Below, piece by piece: positions 17,414-28,630 of a stretch of DNA of 64,000 nt (positions within the stretch are counted from its first letter, which is position 1; each line of letters starts with the position of its first letter). The stretch is from positions 834,980 through 898,979 of the forward strand of contig NZ_LMKN01000008.1 in assembly GCF_001421535.1 (NCBI RefSeq). The letters are read 5' to 3'. The notes below the pieces were generated by a model. It ran no database searches. It saw only the letters and a program-made list of their open reading frames with translations, and was not told where the DNA came from. This stretch comes from Sphingomonas sp. Leaf20. Lineage in GTDB: Bacteria; Pseudomonadota; Alphaproteobacteria; Sphingomonadales; Sphingomonadaceae. Made by a program: the position numbers and the translations under genes.

Positions 17414-18013
17414 ATGACCCGGACGTTCTGGATCATGCTCGGACTGATCGTGGTGATCGGCGGCGGGTTCGCATCGATGCTGTCGTTCGGGAACGGCAGC
17501 GCGCCCGCGGCGGTCGAGCGGGAAGCCGGTGAAGCGGCGCCGGCGGAGGGCTCGACCAGCGCGTCGCCGGGCAGGCTGGCGGTGCCCGTGATCGGCGTGC
17601 GTGCCGGCGCGATCGCCGACAGCTGGGACGATGCGCGCGGTGACGGCACGCGGGGGCACCGCGGCACCGACATCATGGCACCGCGCGGCACCGTCGTCGT
17701 CGCCGCCGCGCCGGGCCGCGTCGAGAAGCTTTTCGACAGCACGCTCGGCGGGATCACGCTCTATGTCCGGTCGCACGACCGGCACTGGACCTATTATTAC
17801 GCGCATCTCGCGGGCTATGCCGCGGGGGTCAGCGAGGGGATGGCGGTCAAGACCGGCGATCACCTGGGCTATGTCGGCGATACCGGCGATGCGGGGCCGG
17901 GCAATTACCATCTGCATTTCGCGGTCACGCGGACGAAGCCGCAAGACCGCTGGTGGCAGGGGGAGGACGTCAACCCGTACCCCCTGCTTGCCGGAACCCG
18001 GGCATCCCGCTAA
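17414..18013 (+). CDS. M23 family metallopeptidase (LytM domain), membrane-anchored
   Basis: A 199-residue protein with one N-terminal membrane helix (residues 5-23), a low-complexity Ala/Glu linker to about 55, and an M23 domain. Zinc ligands visible are His82 and Asp86 in GHRGTD, and His166/His168 in HLHF, so the site looks complete for peptidoglycan endopeptidase activity. It is probably co-transcribed with the L,D-transpeptidase immediately upstream. Confidence 0.9.
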   Translation: MTRTFWIMLGLIVVIGGGFASMLSFGNGSAPAAVEREAGEAAPAEGSTSASPGRLAVPVIGVRAGAIADSWDDARGDGTRGHRGTDIMAPRGTVVVAAAPGRVEKLFDSTLGGITLYVRSHDRHWTYYYAHLAGYAAGVSEGMAVKTGDHLGYVGDTGDAGPGNYHLHFAVTRTKPQDRWWQGEDVNPYPLLAGTRASR

Positions 18014-18086
18014 AGCGCGCGGCTTCGGGTTTCCGCACGGCCTTGCCTGGCGGACGGCCCCTAGCTCTTTCCAGCAGGAATCGGTC

Positions 18087-18650
18087 ATGAAGATCAACGC
18101 GGTCGAGATTCGTCCCGGCAACATCCTTGAATATGAGGGCGGCATCTGGCGCGCCGTCAAGATTCAGCACACGCAGCCCGGCAAGGGCGGGGCCTATATG
18201 CAGGTCGAGATGAAGAACCTCATCGACGGCCGCAAGAACAACACCCGCTTCCGCTCCGCCGAGAGCGTCGAGAAGGTGCGGCTCGACACCGTCGACTTCC
18301 AGTATCTGTTCCGCGACGGCGACGCGCTGACGTTCATGGACAAGGTCAATTACGAGCAGATCACGCTCGACGCCGACATCCTGGGCGACGCCGCGGCGTT
18401 CCTGCAGGACGGCATGGACGTGGTGATGGAGCTCTGGGAAGAGCGGCCGATCTCGGTCCAGCTTCCCGACACGATCGAGGCGCTGATCGTCGAGGCGGAT
18501 GCCGTCGTGAAGGGGCAGACCGCGTCGTCGAGCTACAAGCCCGCGGTGCTCGAGAACGGCGTGCGCGTGATGGTGCCGCCGCATATCGGTGCGGGTACGC
18601 GGATCGTGGTCGATGTGTACGAGCAGACCTATGTAAGGCGTGCTGATTGA
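18087..18650 (+). CDS. efp: elongation factor P
   Basis: A 187-residue translation factor that relieves ribosome stalling at polyproline. Three beta-barrel domains are inferred from length; the loop TQPGKGGAY carries Lys33, the residue modified by beta-lysylation in bacteria that have EpmA. The C-terminal [16 protein letters not shown] is intact. The ATG at 18087 has AGGA upstream; the frame is open further upstream only as a shadow of the M23 gene. Confidence 0.96.
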   Translation: MKINAVEIRPGNILEYEGGIWRAVKIQHTQPGKGGAYMQVEMKNLIDGRKNNTRFRSAESVEKVRLDTVDFQYLFRDGDALTFMDKVNYEQITLDADILGDAAAFLQDGMDVVMELWEERPISVQLPDTIEALIVEADAVVKGQTASSSYKPAVLENGVRVMVPPHIGAGTRIVVDVYEQTYVRRAD

Positions 18651-18666
18651 GGCCGAGCGGCCGAGA

Positions 18667-18686
18667 CGGATAGCTTAAGCTATCCG
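18667..18686. terminator. perfect 20-bp palindrome after efp, candidate transcript-end hairpin
   Basis: CGGATAGCTTAAGCTATCCG is self-complementary, giving an 8-bp stem with a TTAA loop in RNA. It starts 16 bp after the efp stop and is followed by a second GC-rich hairpin (CCCGCCGGCC/GGCCGGCGGG, 18692-18711). There is no T-tract, so it may block 3' exonucleases rather than terminate. Confidence 0.4.
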
Positions 18687-18776
18687 CACGACCCGCCGGC
18701 CCGGCCGGCGGGCATGGCCCGGCCGACGACGCGGGCTTTGCCCGCGGCCTGCGTCTGCGGCACTGCCCCACCCCAA

Positions 18777-18798
18777 CCCCTCCCCTGAAGGGGAGGGG
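18777..18798. repeat. CCCCTCCCC-TGAA-GGGGAGGGG hairpin
   Basis: Perfect 9-bp stem with TGAA loop ending 14 bp before the inositol monophosphatase start. Same arm motif as the hairpins at 551, 646, 19735 and 54021. In mRNA it would lie at the ribosome-binding site, whose purine-rich right arm could itself serve as Shine-Dalgarno. Confidence 0.5.
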
Positions 18799-18812
18799 CT
18801 GAAAGGATTAAA

Positions 18813-19625
18813 ATGCCAAGCCATTCCGGCATCATGACCGTCATCGAGCGCGCCGCCCGCAAGGCCGCGCCGCGCCTGCGTCGCGACTTCAACGAGGTCC
18901 AGCAGCTCCAGGTCAGTCGCAAGGGGCCCGCCGACTTTGTCAGCCAGGCCGACCAGCGCGCCGAACAGACGATCTTCGAAGAGCTGAGCCACGCGCGTCC
19001 CGACTGGGGCATGCTGATGGAGGAGCGCGGCGAGGTCGCCGGCGATCCGAACAAGCCGCGCTTCATCGTCGATCCGCTCGATGGCACGTCGAACTTCCTT
19101 CACGGAATCCCGCATTTCTGCATCTCGATCGCGGTCGAGGAGCCGATGGCGAACGGCAAGCGCGAGGTCACGACCGCGCTCGTGTACCAGCCGCTGACCG
19201 ACGAGAGCTTCTGGGCGGAGAAGGGGCGCGGCGCCTGGCTGACCGACCAGCGGCTGCGCGTGTCGTCGCGTCGCGATCTGTCCGAATCACTCATCGCGAC
19301 GGGTATCCCGTTCCTTGGCCATGGCGATTTCGCGCAGTGGAGCCGGATCTTCGGTGCGGTCGCGCCCGAGGTTGCGGGGATCCGTCGTCTCGGTGCCGCG
19401 GCGCTCGATCTCGCCTGGCTCGCGGCCGGGCGGTTCGACGGCTTCTGGGAATCCAACCTGAAACCTTGGGACGTTGCCGCGGGGATGCTGCTGGTCAAGG
19501 AAGCGGGCGGTTACGTCACGGACTTCCGCGGCGGCGACCGCGCGATGGAGCGCAACGAGTTCCTCGCCGCGAACGACGCGCTGCATTCGCGACTGCATAA
19601 GCTGGTGGCCGGCGCGCTGCGCTGA
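18813..19625 (+). CDS. inositol monophosphatase family protein (SuhB-like)
   Basis: A 270-residue Mg-dependent phosphatase. The metal-binding motif DPLDGTSNF lies at residues 87-95, with EER at 70-72 supplying the glutamate and WDVAAG at 219-224 as the third motif. All active-site residues of the family are present. Substrate could be inositol monophosphate or another sugar phosphate; SuhB homologues also bind NusA in some bacteria. It is monocistronic by position, preceded and followed by hairpin-bearing gaps. Confidence 0.92.
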   Translation: MPSHSGIMTVIERAARKAAPRLRRDFNEVQQLQVSRKGPADFVSQADQRAEQTIFEELSHARPDWGMLMEERGEVAGDPNKPRFIVDPLDGTSNFLHGIPHFCISIAVEEPMANGKREVTTALVYQPLTDESFWAEKGRGAWLTDQRLRVSSRRDLSESLIATGIPFLGHGDFAQWSRIFGAVAPEVAGIRRLGAAALDLAWLAAGRFDGFWESNLKPWDVAAGMLLVKEAGGYVTDFRGGDRAMERNEFLAANDALHSRLHKLVAGALR

Positions 19626-20025
19626 GCCGATCGACGGTTCCGCTCCCGCGAGGGGGCGGGCGTTGGTCTGGCCGAGGGGGCGTTCGGGGATCACCCTGGT
19701 TGCGTGTCCTCCCCCTCCGTCACCTTCGGCGACACCTCCCCCTGGTGGGGGAGGATCGGGTCGCGCTGGCATCAGCAGCCCCGTGTCCCCTCTGGATCGG
19801 TGATTTGCCCTGCCGTGTGGTCCGGAACCGGCTGGGAATTGCTGGCCGGATCCGGTGACATCGCACCGCTTTTACGCGTGCAGCTACCACGCCCATACCG
19901 GGTAACGCAGGTGTCCCGACGGGCTGATACAGCTGTTGCGAGTGATTCTCACGGGCTCCCAGCCTTGCCCCACGGGGCCCATCGGCCTAAAGGCTCCCCA
20001 TCTGTTCGCACATGCGAGAACCCCT
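19626..20025. other. 400-bp non-coding stretch ahead of the nuo operon
   Basis: Contains a hairpin CCTCCCCC-TGGT-GGGGGAGG (19735-19754) of the CTCCCC family with a half copy just before it, then about 270 bp with no convincing gene. It must carry the nuo promoter, but I see no clear -35/-10 pair. A frame open from 19936 into nuoA has no family resemblance before residue 31. Confidence 0.5.
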
Positions 20026-20400
20026 TTGGTCGACCTGTCGCAATATCTACCCATCCTCCTGTTTCTCGGCGTCGCGATCGCGCTGTCGAGCACGTTCGTC
20101 TTCCTGCCGATGGCCGTCTCGCGGCTGACCGGGTCGCACAAGCCGACGCCCGAGAAGCTCAGCGAGTATGAGTGCGGCTTTCCCGCATTCGAAGACCCTC
20201 GCAGCCAGTTCGACGTCCGTTTCTATCTGATCGCCATCCTCTTCATCATCTTTGATCTCGAGGCGGCGTTTCTGTTCCCCTGGGCCGTCTCGGTGTTCAC
20301 GCTCGGCTGGACCGCGTGGATTTCGATGATGATCTTTATCGGCGAACTGGCCCTCGGCCTCGCCTATGCATGGAAGAAGGGAGCACTCGATTGGGAGTAG
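20026..20400 (+). CDS. nuoA: NADH-quinone oxidoreductase subunit A
   Basis: A 124-residue membrane-arm subunit of complex I near the quinone site. Three hydrophobic helices lie at about 4-24, 59-83 and 89-109. The invariant loop [20 protein letters not shown] carries the quinone-channel cysteine. The start is taken as TTG 20026 because the family pattern begins [12 protein letters not shown]; in-frame ATG/GTG codons further upstream would add unrelated sequence. First gene of nuoA-N; overlaps nuoB. Confidence 0.94.
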   Translation: MVDLSQYLPILLFLGVAIALSSTFVFLPMAVSRLTGSHKPTPEKLSEYECGFPAFEDPRSQFDVRFYLIAILFIIFDLEAAFLFPWAVSVFTLGWTAWISMMIFIGELALGLAYAWKKGALDWE

Positions 20401-20939
20401 AGCTTCAGCCCGCACCCGGTTCGCCCAGCTCGCTGGTGCCACCCGATCAGGGCTTTTTCGACAGCCTCAATGGCGAACTGACCGACAAGGGTTTCCTCGT
20501 CACGTCGACCGAGGAATTGTTCCAGTGGGCCCGCACGGGCTCGCTGTGGTGGATGACGTTCGGGCTCGCATGCTGCGCGGTCGAGATGATCCACGTGAAC
20601 ATGCCGCGCTATGATCTCGAGCGTTTCGGCGCTGCGCCGCGCGCGTCGCCGCGTCAGTCGGACGTGATGATCGTCGCGGGCACGCTGTGCAACAAGATGG
20701 CGCCTGCGCTGCGTCGCGTCTACGACCAGATGTCGGAGCCGAAATACGTGATCTCGATGGGATCGTGCGCAAACGGCGGCGGCTATTATCATTATAGCTA
20801 CAGCGTCGTCCGCGGTTGCGACCGGATCGTGCCCGTCGACATCTACGTTCCCGGGTGCCCGCCGACCGCGGAAGCGCTGCTGTACGGCATCATGCAGTTG
20901 CAGCGGAAGATCCGGCGGTCCGGGAGCATCGAACGGTGA
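20391..20939 (+). CDS. nuoB: NADH-quinone oxidoreductase subunit B
   Basis: A 182-residue subunit holding cluster N2, the last iron-sulfur centre before quinone. The four ligands are visible: the adjacent cysteines in LACCAVEM, then GSCANGG and [16 protein letters not shown] precedes. A variable 25-residue N-terminus leads to [19 protein letters not shown]. The TTG at 20391 gives MGVELQ, overlapping nuoA by ten bases; the longer frame reaching 20316 runs inside nuoA. Confidence 0.95.
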   Translation: MGVELQPAPGSPSSLVPPDQGFFDSLNGELTDKGFLVTSTEELFQWARTGSLWWMTFGLACCAVEMIHVNMPRYDLERFGAAPRASPRQSDVMIVAGTLCNKMAPALRRVYDQMSEPKYVISMGSCANGGGYYHYSYSVVRGCDRIVPVDIYVPGCPPTAEALLYGIMQLQRKIRRSGSIER

Positions 20940-21784
20940 GGGCGCCCGCACCAGCCTATGCGGCGAACGACGGCACCATCGACGCGGCCCGCGCCGCGCT
21001 CGGCGGCATGCTGCTCGACGCGGTCGACAAGGTCGGCGAGGTCGCCCTCCACGTCCGTCGCGAGGACCTGTACGACGCGATGATCGCGCTGCGCGACACG
21101 CCGGGGCTCGCCTATCAGCAGCTCATGGAAATCGCCGGCGTCGACTATCCCGATCGCGCGGAGCGGTTCGAGGTCGTTTATTGCATGCTGTCGCTGACGC
21201 GGAACCACCGCCTGCGCGTGCATGTCGCGACCGACGAGGAGAAGCCGGTGCCGTCGGTGACCGACATCTGGCCGGTCGCCGGCTGGCTCGAGCGCGAAGT
21301 GTACGACATGTACGGCGTGCTGTTCAGCGGTAACCCGGACCTGCGTCGCATCCTGACCGATTATGGCTTTCGCGGTCATCCGCAGCGCAAGGACTTCCCG
21401 CTGACGGGCTATGTCGAGCTGCGCTATTCGGAAGAGGAAAAGCGCGTCGTGTACGAGCCGGTGCAGCTCGCGCAGGACTTCCGCACGTTCGACTTCATGA
21501 GCCCGTGGGAAGGTGCCGAATACGTCCTTCCGGGTGACGAGAAGGGCGCCTTGCCGCAGGCCAAGGGCGCGCAGACGCCGCTCTCGGCCGATACGATCGT
21601 CAAGGCGGATGCGGCGCAGAGCACGACCAAGGCGCCCGACGCGCCGAGCGAGCCCTATGCGAAGAAGGACGTCCAGAATACCTCGCAGAGCGGTGCGGGC
21701 GAGCCCGATCCGGGCAACCAGAAGCAGGACAAGCCCGTAGAGTCGGACGTGATCCCGACCAAGGGTGGAGGACAGAACCAGTGA
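20936..21784 (+). CDS. nuoC: NADH-quinone oxidoreductase subunit C with C-terminal extension
   Basis: Peripheral-arm subunit contacting NuoD. The 30-kDa family core is clear ([37 protein letters not shown], split here as [12 protein letters not shown] and [15 protein letters not shown]) and ends around YVLPGDEKG near residue 205. About 80 further residues are Ala/Lys/Gln/Pro-rich low complexity, giving 282 in total against roughly 200 for the compact family. GTG 20936 overlaps the nuoB stop as GTGA. Confidence 0.93.
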   Translation: MRAPAPAYAANDGTIDAARAALGGMLLDAVDKVGEVALHVRREDLYDAMIALRDTPGLAYQQLMEIAGVDYPDRAERFEVVYCMLSLTRNHRLRVHVATDEEKPVPSVTDIWPVAGWLEREVYDMYGVLFSGNPDLRRILTDYGFRGHPQRKDFPLTGYVELRYSEEEKRVVYEPVQLAQDFRTFDFMSPWEGAEYVLPGDEKGALPQAKGAQTPLSADTIVKADAAQSTTKAPDAPSEPYAKKDVQNTSQSGAGEPDPGNQKQDKPVESDVIPTKGGGQNQ

Positions 21785-23016
21785 GTCTCTACGTAGAGGA
21801 GCTTCTGGGCGAGGCGGATGCCGCCGATCCCACGACCGGCGACGTCACGATCCAGAACTACACGATCAACTTCGGTCCGCAGCATCCCGCGGCGCACGGC
21901 GTTCTCCGCCTTGTCATGGAGCTCGACGGCGAGATCGTCGAACGCGTCGACCCGCATGTCGGGCTGCTTCATCGCGGCACCGAGAAGCTGATCGAGTACA
22001 AGACGTACACGCAGGCTTTGCCCTATTTCGATCGTCTCGATTACTGCTCGCCGCTGTGCATGGAGCATAGCTGGGTGCTCGCGGTCGAGAAGCTGCTCGA
22101 CCTCGAAGTGCCCGAGCGCGCGCAGTATCTGCGTGTGTTCTTCGCCGAGCTGACGCGCATCTCGAACCACATGCTCAACCTCGGCAGCCACGTCATGGAC
22201 GTCGGCGCGATGACGCCGAACCTGTGGATGTTCGAGATCCGCGAGGATTGCATGAACTTCTTCGAGCGCGTGAGCGGCGCGCGCATGCATTCCAACTATT
22301 TCCGTCCCGGCGGCGTGCATCAGGATGCGCCGCTTAAGCTGCTCGCCGATATCGGCGACTGGCTCGACACGCGGCTGCCGCGGCTGTTCGAGGACGCGAT
22401 TTCGCTCGTCGCGGACAACCGCATCTTCAAGCAGCGCAACGTCGACATCGCGGTCGTCAGCCGCGACGATGCGGTTAAATGGGGCTTTTCGGGTCCGATG
22501 ATCCGCGGCTCGGGCATCGCCTGGGATCTGCGCAAGTCGCAGCCCTATGACGTCTATGCCAAGATGGACTTCGACGTGCCGGTCGGCACGCGCGGCGACT
22601 GCTATGACCGGTTCATGGTGCGCGTCGAGGAAGTGCGTCAGTCCGCACGGATCATGAAGCAGTGCCTGCGCGACATGCCGGAGGGACCGATCGCCTCGCT
22701 CGACCGCAAGGTCGTGCCGCCGAAGCGCGGCGAGATGAAGCAGTCGATGGAAGCGCTGATCCATCACTTCAAGCTCTACACCGAGGGCTTTCATGTGCCC
22801 GCCGGCGACGTCTATGTCGCGACCGAGAGCCCCAAGGGCGAGTTCGGCGTATATCTGGTCGCCGACGGCAGCAACAAGCCGTATCGCTGCAAGATCCGCC
22901 CGACCGCGTTCTCGCATCTCCAGGCCTTCGATTTCATGGCGAAGGGCCACATGCTGGCGGATACGACCGCGATCCTCGGCGCGATGGATATCGTTTTTGG
23001 TGAATGTGATCGCTGA
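21781..23016 (+). CDS. nuoD: NADH-quinone oxidoreductase subunit D
   Basis: A 411-residue 49-kDa subunit that with NuoB forms the quinone-reduction site. Family pattern: [15 protein letters not shown] near residue 37, [10 protein letters not shown] with the quinone-binding histidine region, and the C-terminal DIVFGECDR ending typical of this subunit. Hydrogenase-type cysteines are absent as expected. GTG 21781 overlaps the nuoC stop. Confidence 0.96.
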   Translation: MSLYVEELLGEADAADPTTGDVTIQNYTINFGPQHPAAHGVLRLVMELDGEIVERVDPHVGLLHRGTEKLIEYKTYTQALPYFDRLDYCSPLCMEHSWVLAVEKLLDLEVPERAQYLRVFFAELTRISNHMLNLGSHVMDVGAMTPNLWMFEIREDCMNFFERVSGARMHSNYFRPGGVHQDAPLKLLADIGDWLDTRLPRLFEDAISLVADNRIFKQRNVDIAVVSRDDAVKWGFSGPMIRGSGIAWDLRKSQPYDVYAKMDFDVPVGTRGDCYDRFMVRVEEVRQSARIMKQCLRDMPEGPIASLDRKVVPPKRGEMKQSMEALIHHFKLYTEGFHVPAGDVYVATESPKGEFGVYLVADGSNKPYRCKIRPTAFSHLQAFDFMAKGHMLADTTAILGAMDIVFGECDR

Positions 23017-23684
23017 TGGCTGAAGCTCCGAAAATTCCCGATGAGGCAGAGACCCGCGCACGCTGGGGTTCGTTCGCCTGGACGGACGAGAACCAGGTGA
23101 AGGCGAACGAGATCCTCGGGCGCTACCCAAAGGGCCGCGAACAGTCGGCGTCGATCCCGTTCCTCGACCTTGCGCAGCGCCAGGTGGGTGCGGAAACGCA
23201 GACGCAGGGCTGGTTGCCGGTTCCGGTGATCGAGTTCGTCGCGCGCCAGATCGGCGTGCCATACATGCGCGTGTACGAGGTCGTGACCTTCTACACGATG
23301 TTCAACCTGGCACCGGTTGGCCGCTATCACGTGCAGGTCTGCGGCACGACGCCGTGCATGCTGCGCGGGTCGGACGACGTGCTGGCGGCGTGCAAGAACC
23401 GTGGTCTCGTCAAGGGCGGCACGACCCCCGACGGCATGTTCACGCTGACCGAGGTCGAGTGTCTTGGCACTTGCGCGAACGCGCCGATGGTGCAGATCAA
23501 CGACGATAACTTCGAAGATCTCGATTACGACAAGACGACCGAGATCCTCGAGGCGCTCGCCAACGGCGGTACGCCGACGCCGGGGCCGCAGTTCGGTCGC
23601 CGTGCGAGCTGCCCCGAGGGCGGCCCGACCTCGCTCAAGGCGATGGTCGACGCGAACCACGATTACCGGGGGGAGTGGGCCTGA
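23016..23684 (+). CDS. nuoE: NADH-quinone oxidoreductase subunit E
   Basis: A 222-residue 24-kDa subunit with the [2Fe-2S] centre N1a. Ligands are visible as [10 protein letters not shown] and [11 protein letters not shown]. The helical N-terminal part ([20 protein letters not shown]) is intact. A 50-residue tail ([18 protein letters not shown]) extends past the thioredoxin-like domain. Overlaps nuoD by one base (TGATG) and nuoF by one base. Confidence 0.96.
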   Translation: MAEAPKIPDEAETRARWGSFAWTDENQVKANEILGRYPKGREQSASIPFLDLAQRQVGAETQTQGWLPVPVIEFVARQIGVPYMRVYEVVTFYTMFNLAPVGRYHVQVCGTTPCMLRGSDDVLAACKNRGLVKGGTTPDGMFTLTEVECLGTCANAPMVQINDDNFEDLDYDKTTEILEALANGGTPTPGPQFGRRASCPEGGPTSLKAMVDANHDYRGEWA

Positions 23685-24985
23685 TGCTCGCCGACAAGGA
23701 CCGCATCTTCACCAACGTCTACGGCTTCCAGCCGTGGAACGTCGACGCAGCGATCATGCGCGGCGATTGGGATAATACCAAGGACCTGATGGCGCTCGGC
23801 CAGGACGCGATCATCGACGTGATGAAGGCGTCGGGTCTGCGTGGCCGTGGCGGGGCAGGGTTCCCGACCGGCACGAAATGGTCGTTCATGCCCAAGGAGC
23901 CTAAGCCCGACCGGCCGAACTTCCTCGTCATCAACGCCGATGAATCCGAGCCTGGCAGTTGCAAGGATCGCGAGATCATCCGCCACGATCCGCACAAGCT
24001 GATCGAGGGCGCGCTGATCGCCGGGTTCGCGATGCGCGCGCGCGCCGCGTACATCTACATCCGCGGCGAGTATATCCGTGAGGCAGAGACGCTGTTCGCG
24101 GCGGTCGCCGAGGCCTATGATCGCGGCTTTATCGGCAAGAATGCGTGCGGGTCGGGCTACGACTTCGACGTGTTCGTCCACCGCGGCGCGGGCGCCTATA
24201 TCTGCGGCGAAGAGACCGCGATGCTCGAAAGCCTCGAGGGCAAGAAGGGCCAGCCGCGGCTGAAGCCTCCATTCCCGGCGGGCGCGGGGCTGTATGGCTG
24301 CCCGACGACGGTCAACAACGTGGAGTCGATCGCGGTTGCGCCGACGATCCTGCGGCGTGGTGCGGCGTGGTTCTCGAGCTTCGGCGCGGAGAACAACCGC
24401 GGCACCAAGCTGTTCCAGATCAGCGGCCATGTGAACAAGCCCTGCGTGGTCGAGGAAGAGATGAGCATCTCGTTCCGCGACCTGATCGAGACGCATTGCG
24501 GCGGGATCCGTGGCGGCTGGGACAATCTGCTCGCGGTGATCCCGGGCGGCTCGTCGGTGCCACTGGTCCCCGCCGCGCAGATCATGGACTGCGCGATGGA
24601 TTTCGACGGCCTGAAGGCGGTCGGCTCGGGCCTCGGTACCGCGGCGATCATCGTCATGGACAAGTCGACCGACATCGTCCGTGCGATCAGCCGCATCTCG
24701 TACTTCTACAAGCATGAGAGCTGCGGCCAATGCACGCCGTGCCGCGAAGGCACCGGCTGGATGTGGCGCGTGATGGAGCGGATGCGTACCGGCGACGCCG
24801 AGCTGTCCGAGATCGACATGCTCCAGCAGGTCACCAAGCAGGTCGAGGGTCACTCGATCTGCGCGCTCGGCGACGCCGCAGCGTGGCCGATTCAGGGCCT
24901 GATCAAGCATTTCCGCCCAGAGATGGAACGCCGTATCCGCGAACGTGGTGGCGACACCGCGCCGATGATGGAAGCCGCAGAGTAA
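23684..24985 (+). CDS. nuoF: NADH-quinone oxidoreductase subunit F (NADH/FMN-binding)
   Basis: A 433-residue flavoprotein subunit where NADH is oxidised. NADH loop [17 protein letters not shown] near residue 55, FMN region [18 protein letters not shown], and the [4Fe-4S] N3 ligands in [12 protein letters not shown] with a distal cysteine in [12 protein letters not shown]. The ATG at 23684 overlaps the nuoE stop; a GTG nine bases upstream is less likely. Confidence 0.97.
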   Translation: MLADKDRIFTNVYGFQPWNVDAAIMRGDWDNTKDLMALGQDAIIDVMKASGLRGRGGAGFPTGTKWSFMPKEPKPDRPNFLVINADESEPGSCKDREIIRHDPHKLIEGALIAGFAMRARAAYIYIRGEYIREAETLFAAVAEAYDRGFIGKNACGSGYDFDVFVHRGAGAYICGEETAMLESLEGKKGQPRLKPPFPAGAGLYGCPTTVNNVESIAVAPTILRRGAAWFSSFGAENNRGTKLFQISGHVNKPCVVEEEMSISFRDLIETHCGGIRGGWDNLLAVIPGGSSVPLVPAAQIMDCAMDFDGLKAVGSGLGTAAIIVMDKSTDIVRAISRISYFYKHESCGQCTPCREGTGWMWRVMERMRTGDAELSEIDMLQQVTKQVEGHSICALGDAAAWPIQGLIKHFRPEMERRIRERGGDTAPMMEAAE

Positions 24986-26991
24986 TGCCTACAGTCAAAG
25001 TCGATGGCGTAGAGATCGAGGTGCCGCAGGGTGCCACCGTGCTGCAGGCGTGCGAGCTTGCCGGCAAGGAGATCCCGCGTTTCTGTTACCATGAGCGGCT
25101 GAGCATCGCCGGCAACTGCCGGATGTGCCTGGTCGAGGTGAAGCCTGGTCCGCCCAAGCCGCAGGCGTCGTGCGCGCTGCCGGCGGCGGACAAGCAGGAG
25201 ATCTTCACCAACTCGCCGATGGTCAAGAATGCCCGCGAGGGCATCATGGAATTCCTGCTGATCAACCACCCGCTCGATTGCCCGATCTGCGATCAGGGCG
25301 GCGAGTGCGATCTGCAGGACCAGTCGGTCGCCTATGGTCGCGGCCATTCGCGCTATGACGAGAACAAGCGCGCGGTCACCGAGAAGTATATGGGTCCGAT
25401 CGTGAAGACGGTCATGACCCGCTGCATCCAGTGCACGCGCTGCATCCGCTTTGCCGAGGAAGTGTCGGGCGTCGAGGAGATCGGTGCGATCTTCCGCGGC
25501 GAGGACATGCAGATCACCTCGTATCTCGAGAATGCGGTCAAGAGCGAGCTGTCGGGCAACGTCGTCGACCTGTGCCCGGTCGGCGCGCTGACGTCGAAGC
25601 CTTACGCGTTCGAGGCGCGTCCTTGGGAACTCCGCAAGACTCTGACGATCGACGTCATGGACGCGGTCGGCACCAACATCCGGCTCGACAGCCGTGGTCG
25701 CCAGGTGCTGCGCTGCGTGCCGCGGATCAACGAGGACGTGAACGAGGAGTGGGCAACCGACAAGACGCGCCACGCGATCGACGGTCTCGTGCGTCGTCGG
25801 CTCGACAAGCCCTATGTCCGCGTGAACGGCAAGCTGGTTCCCGCCACGTGGGACGAGGCCTTCGCGGCGATCAAGGCGGTTGACGCCGGGTCGAGTGTGG
25901 CTGCTGTCGCCGGCGACCTGGTCGACTGCGAGACGATGTACGCCGCCAAGGCTTTGCTCGCGAAGATGGGCTCGACGATGCTCGAAGGCCGCCAGACCGG
26001 CATGGCCTATGACACGTCAAGCATCGCTGCGGTCAATTTCAACACGACGATCGCCGGCACCGAGCGCGCCGACGCGATACTGCTGGTGGGCACCAACCTG
26101 CGCTGGGAAGCGCCGCTGGTGAACACGCGGGTGCGCAAGGCGATCAAGAAGGGCGCGAAGGTCTTCGCGATCGGGCCGGAGACGGACCTGACGTACAAGG
26201 TCGAATGGCTCGGCGACGATCTGGCGCTGCTCGGCAATCTGCCCGACGCAGTGACCGAGGCGTTCGGCAAGGCCGAGCGTCCGATGGTGATCGTCGGTGG
26301 CGCGGCGCTGAAGGGCGGCCATGCGGCTGCGCTGAAGCTGGTCGATACGCTGGGGCTCGTGAAGGACGACTGGAACGGCTTCAACGTCGTTCATATGGCG
26401 GCGTCGCGAATGGGCGGGCTGATGCTCGGCTATGCGCAGACGGGCGGCATCGCCGACGTGATGGGGGCGAAGCTCGGCTTCTTCCTCGGCGCCGACGAAG
26501 TCGATTTCAGCCAGTTTGCTGGCTTCAAGGTGTTCGTGGGGCATCACGGCGACAAGGGCGCGGCGGCTGCCGACGTCATCCTGCCGGGCGTGACCTATGC
26601 CGAGAAGTCGGGCACGTGGGTCAACCTCGAGGGTCGTGTCCAGCGCGGCGAGCGCGCGGTGTTCGCGCCGGGCGACGCACGTGACGACTGGTCGATCTTC
26701 CGCGCGCTGTCCGACACGCTGGGCCACACGCTGCCGTTCGACAGCTTCGAGGGTCTGCGCGAAGAGATGTTCGCCGCCGTCCCCGCGCTGCGTCACCAGG
26801 CGCTCGCGACGTTCGACTGGGCCGTGCCGTCGGGCACGGACGCCGGGAATGAGGGCGGCCACGGCGTCCTCGCCGGCTATCCGATCAAGGACTTCTACCT
26901 GACCAACGCGATCTGCCGCGCATCGCCGACGATGCAGCGCTGTTCGGCAGAACTTCTCCACGGGGAAGACTTTGCGGAGGCCGCCGAATGA
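24985..26991 (+). CDS. nuoG: NADH-quinone oxidoreductase subunit G
   Basis: A 668-residue iron-sulfur subunit. An N-terminal [2Fe-2S] domain ([20 protein letters not shown]), the His-ligated centre in [18 protein letters not shown], and the [4Fe-4S] centre in [10 protein letters not shown] with distal [10 protein letters not shown] are all present. A degenerate molybdopterin-oxidoreductase fold follows from about residue 220. The extra N7 cluster motif of some NuoG proteins was not seen. It starts on the last base of the nuoF stop codon. Confidence 0.96.
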   Translation: MPTVKVDGVEIEVPQGATVLQACELAGKEIPRFCYHERLSIAGNCRMCLVEVKPGPPKPQASCALPAADKQEIFTNSPMVKNAREGIMEFLLINHPLDCPICDQGGECDLQDQSVAYGRGHSRYDENKRAVTEKYMGPIVKTVMTRCIQCTRCIRFAEEVSGVEEIGAIFRGEDMQITSYLENAVKSELSGNVVDLCPVGALTSKPYAFEARPWELRKTLTIDVMDAVGTNIRLDSRGRQVLRCVPRINEDVNEEWATDKTRHAIDGLVRRRLDKPYVRVNGKLVPATWDEAFAAIKAVDAGSSVAAVAGDLVDCETMYAAKALLAKMGSTMLEGRQTGMAYDTSSIAAVNFNTTIAGTERADAILLVGTNLRWEAPLVNTRVRKAIKKGAKVFAIGPETDLTYKVEWLGDDLALLGNLPDAVTEAFGKAERPMVIVGGAALKGGHAAALKLVDTLGLVKDDWNGFNVVHMAASRMGGLMLGYAQTGGIADVMGAKLGFFLGADEVDFSQFAGFKVFVGHHGDKGAAAADVILPGVTYAEKSGTWVNLEGRVQRGERAVFAPGDARDDWSIFRALSDTLGHTLPFDSFEGLREEMFAAVPALRHQALATFDWAVPSGTDAGNEGGHGVLAGYPIKDFYLTNAICRASPTMQRCSAELLHGEDFAEAAE

Positions 26992-28034
26992 TCTCCTGGT
27001 TCGAACCGGCGCTCGGCTATGGCTGGGCGTATTTCATCGCGACGATCATCGACATCCTCGCGATCGCGCTGCCGCTGATGCTCGCGGTGGCGATGATCAT
27101 CTATGCCGATCGCAAGATCTGGGCGGCGATGGCGCTGCGTCGCGGTCCCAACGTCGTCGGGCCGTTCGGCCTCCTGCAGAGCTTCGCCGACGGCCTCAAG
27201 GTCTTCCTTCAGGAGACGATCGTCCCGGCCGCGGCCAATCGCGGCCTGTTCCTGCTGGCGCCGATCATCACCTTCACCACGGCGCTGATCGTATGGGCGG
27301 TGATACCGTTCCAGACCGGCGTCGTGCTGGCCAACATCAACGTCGGTCTGCTGTACGTGCTCGCGGCGTCGTCGCTCGGCGTGTACGGCGTGATCCTGTC
27401 GGGCTGGGCGTCGAACTCGAAATACCCCTTCTACTCGGCGCTGCGTGCGGCCGCGCAGATGGTCAGCTATGAAGTCGCGATCGGCTTCATCCTGATCTCG
27501 GTCGTGCTGTGGTCGGGCAGCTTCAACCTGTCGACGATCGTGCTGTCGCAGAAGTCGCATGTCTGGTTCTTCAACGGGTACATCCTCAACCCGCTGCTGT
27601 TTCCGATGGCGGTGATGTTCTTCATCTCGAGCCTGGCCGAGACGCAGCGCGCGCCGTTCGATCTGACCGAGGCGGAGAGCGAACTCGTCGCCGGGTACCA
27701 GACCGAATATTCGTCGATGGCGTTCGCGCTGTTCTGGCTCGGCGAATATGCCAACGTCATCATGATGAGCGCGCTCAACGCGACGCTGTTCTGGGGCGGC
27801 TGGCTGCCGCCGGTCGACTGGGCACCGCTTTATTACGTGCCGGGGATCATCTGGCTGTTTGCCAAGATCCTGTTCTTCTTTTTCCTGTTCAGCTGGGTCA
27901 AGGCGACCGTGCCGCGCTATCGCTATGATCAGCTGATGCGGCTGGGTTGGAAGATCTTCCTCCCCGTCTCGCTGTTCTGGGTTTTCCTTGTGTCGGGCTA
28001 TCTCATGCTGATGCGCGTTGGAGTGGGTTCATGA
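26988..28034 (+). CDS. nuoH: NADH-quinone oxidoreductase subunit H
   Basis: A 348-residue membrane subunit that forms the quinone chamber with NuoB/NuoD. About eight to nine hydrophobic helices; signature [32 protein letters not shown] near residues 38-69 (read as [14 protein letters not shown]) and [19 protein letters not shown] in the conserved matrix-side loop. Four-base overlaps with nuoG and nuoI. Confidence 0.96.
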   Translation: MISWFEPALGYGWAYFIATIIDILAIALPLMLAVAMIIYADRKIWAAMALRRGPNVVGPFGLLQSFADGLKVFLQETIVPAAANRGLFLLAPIITFTTALIVWAVIPFQTGVVLANINVGLLYVLAASSLGVYGVILSGWASNSKYPFYSALRAAAQMVSYEVAIGFILISVVLWSGSFNLSTIVLSQKSHVWFFNGYILNPLLFPMAVMFFISSLAETQRAPFDLTEAESELVAGYQTEYSSMAFALFWLGEYANVIMMSALNATLFWGGWLPPVDWAPLYYVPGIIWLFAKILFFFFLFSWVKATVPRYRYDQLMRLGWKIFLPVSLFWVFLVSGYLMLMRVGVGS

Positions 28035-28516
28035 GCGTCGCTCAGATCATCAAGTCGTTCACCCTGTGGGAATTCGTGAAGGCGCACGCGTTGACGCTTC
28101 GCTATTTCTTCAAGGAAAAGGCGACGATCAACTATCCGTACGAGCGTAACCCGGTCAGCCCGCGGTTTCGCGGTGAGCATGCGCTGCGTCGTTATCCCAA
28201 CGGCGAAGAGCGGTGCATCGCGTGCAAGCTGTGCGAGGCCGTGTGCCCTGCGCAGGCGATCACGATCGAGGCCGAGCCGCGCGACGACGGTTCGCGCCGG
28301 ACGACGCGCTACGACATCGACATGACCAAGTGCATCTATTGCGGGCTGTGCGCCGAGGCGTGCCCGGTCGACGCGATCGTCGAGGGGCCGAATTATGAAT
28401 TCTCGACCGAGACGCGTGAAGAGCTGATCTACGACAAGTCGAAGCTGCTCGATAATGGCGACCGTTGGGAAAGCGCGATCGCGGCGAACCTTGCCGCCGA
28501 TGCGCCGTACCGTTAA
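28031..28516 (+). CDS. nuoI: NADH-quinone oxidoreductase subunit I
   Basis: A 161-residue ferredoxin-like subunit with two [4Fe-4S] clusters, N6a and N6b, given by [16 protein letters not shown] and [16 protein letters not shown]. An N-terminal amphipathic helix ([15 protein letters not shown]) docks it to the membrane arm. It is the last gene before the only sizeable gap in the operon. Confidence 0.97.
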   Translation: MSVAQIIKSFTLWEFVKAHALTLRYFFKEKATINYPYERNPVSPRFRGEHALRRYPNGEERCIACKLCEAVCPAQAITIEAEPRDDGSRRTTRYDIDMTKCIYCGLCAEACPVDAIVEGPNYEFSTETREELIYDKSKLLDNGDRWESAIAANLAADAPYR

Positions 28517-28545
28517 GCGAGCGCCGCGATGACCCAGATTAACTC

Positions 28546-28630
28546 CGTCATTCCAGCGCAGGCTGGGATCTCGTGCCGCAAGGGCGCGCTCTGCAACCGG
28601 AACGCCCCAGCTTTTGCTGGTGTGACGCGG
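28546..28630. repeat. REP-like two-hairpin element, copy 3, inside the nuo operon
   Basis: The left unit GTCATTCCAGCGCAGGCTGG and right unit CCCCAGCTTTTGCTGG, followed by TGTGAC, match the element at 1911 and 4060. It fills most of the 125-bp gap between nuoI and nuoJ, the only substantial gap in a run of overlapping genes. It is therefore transcribed with the operon and may act as an mRNA stabiliser or processing site. Confidence 0.65.
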
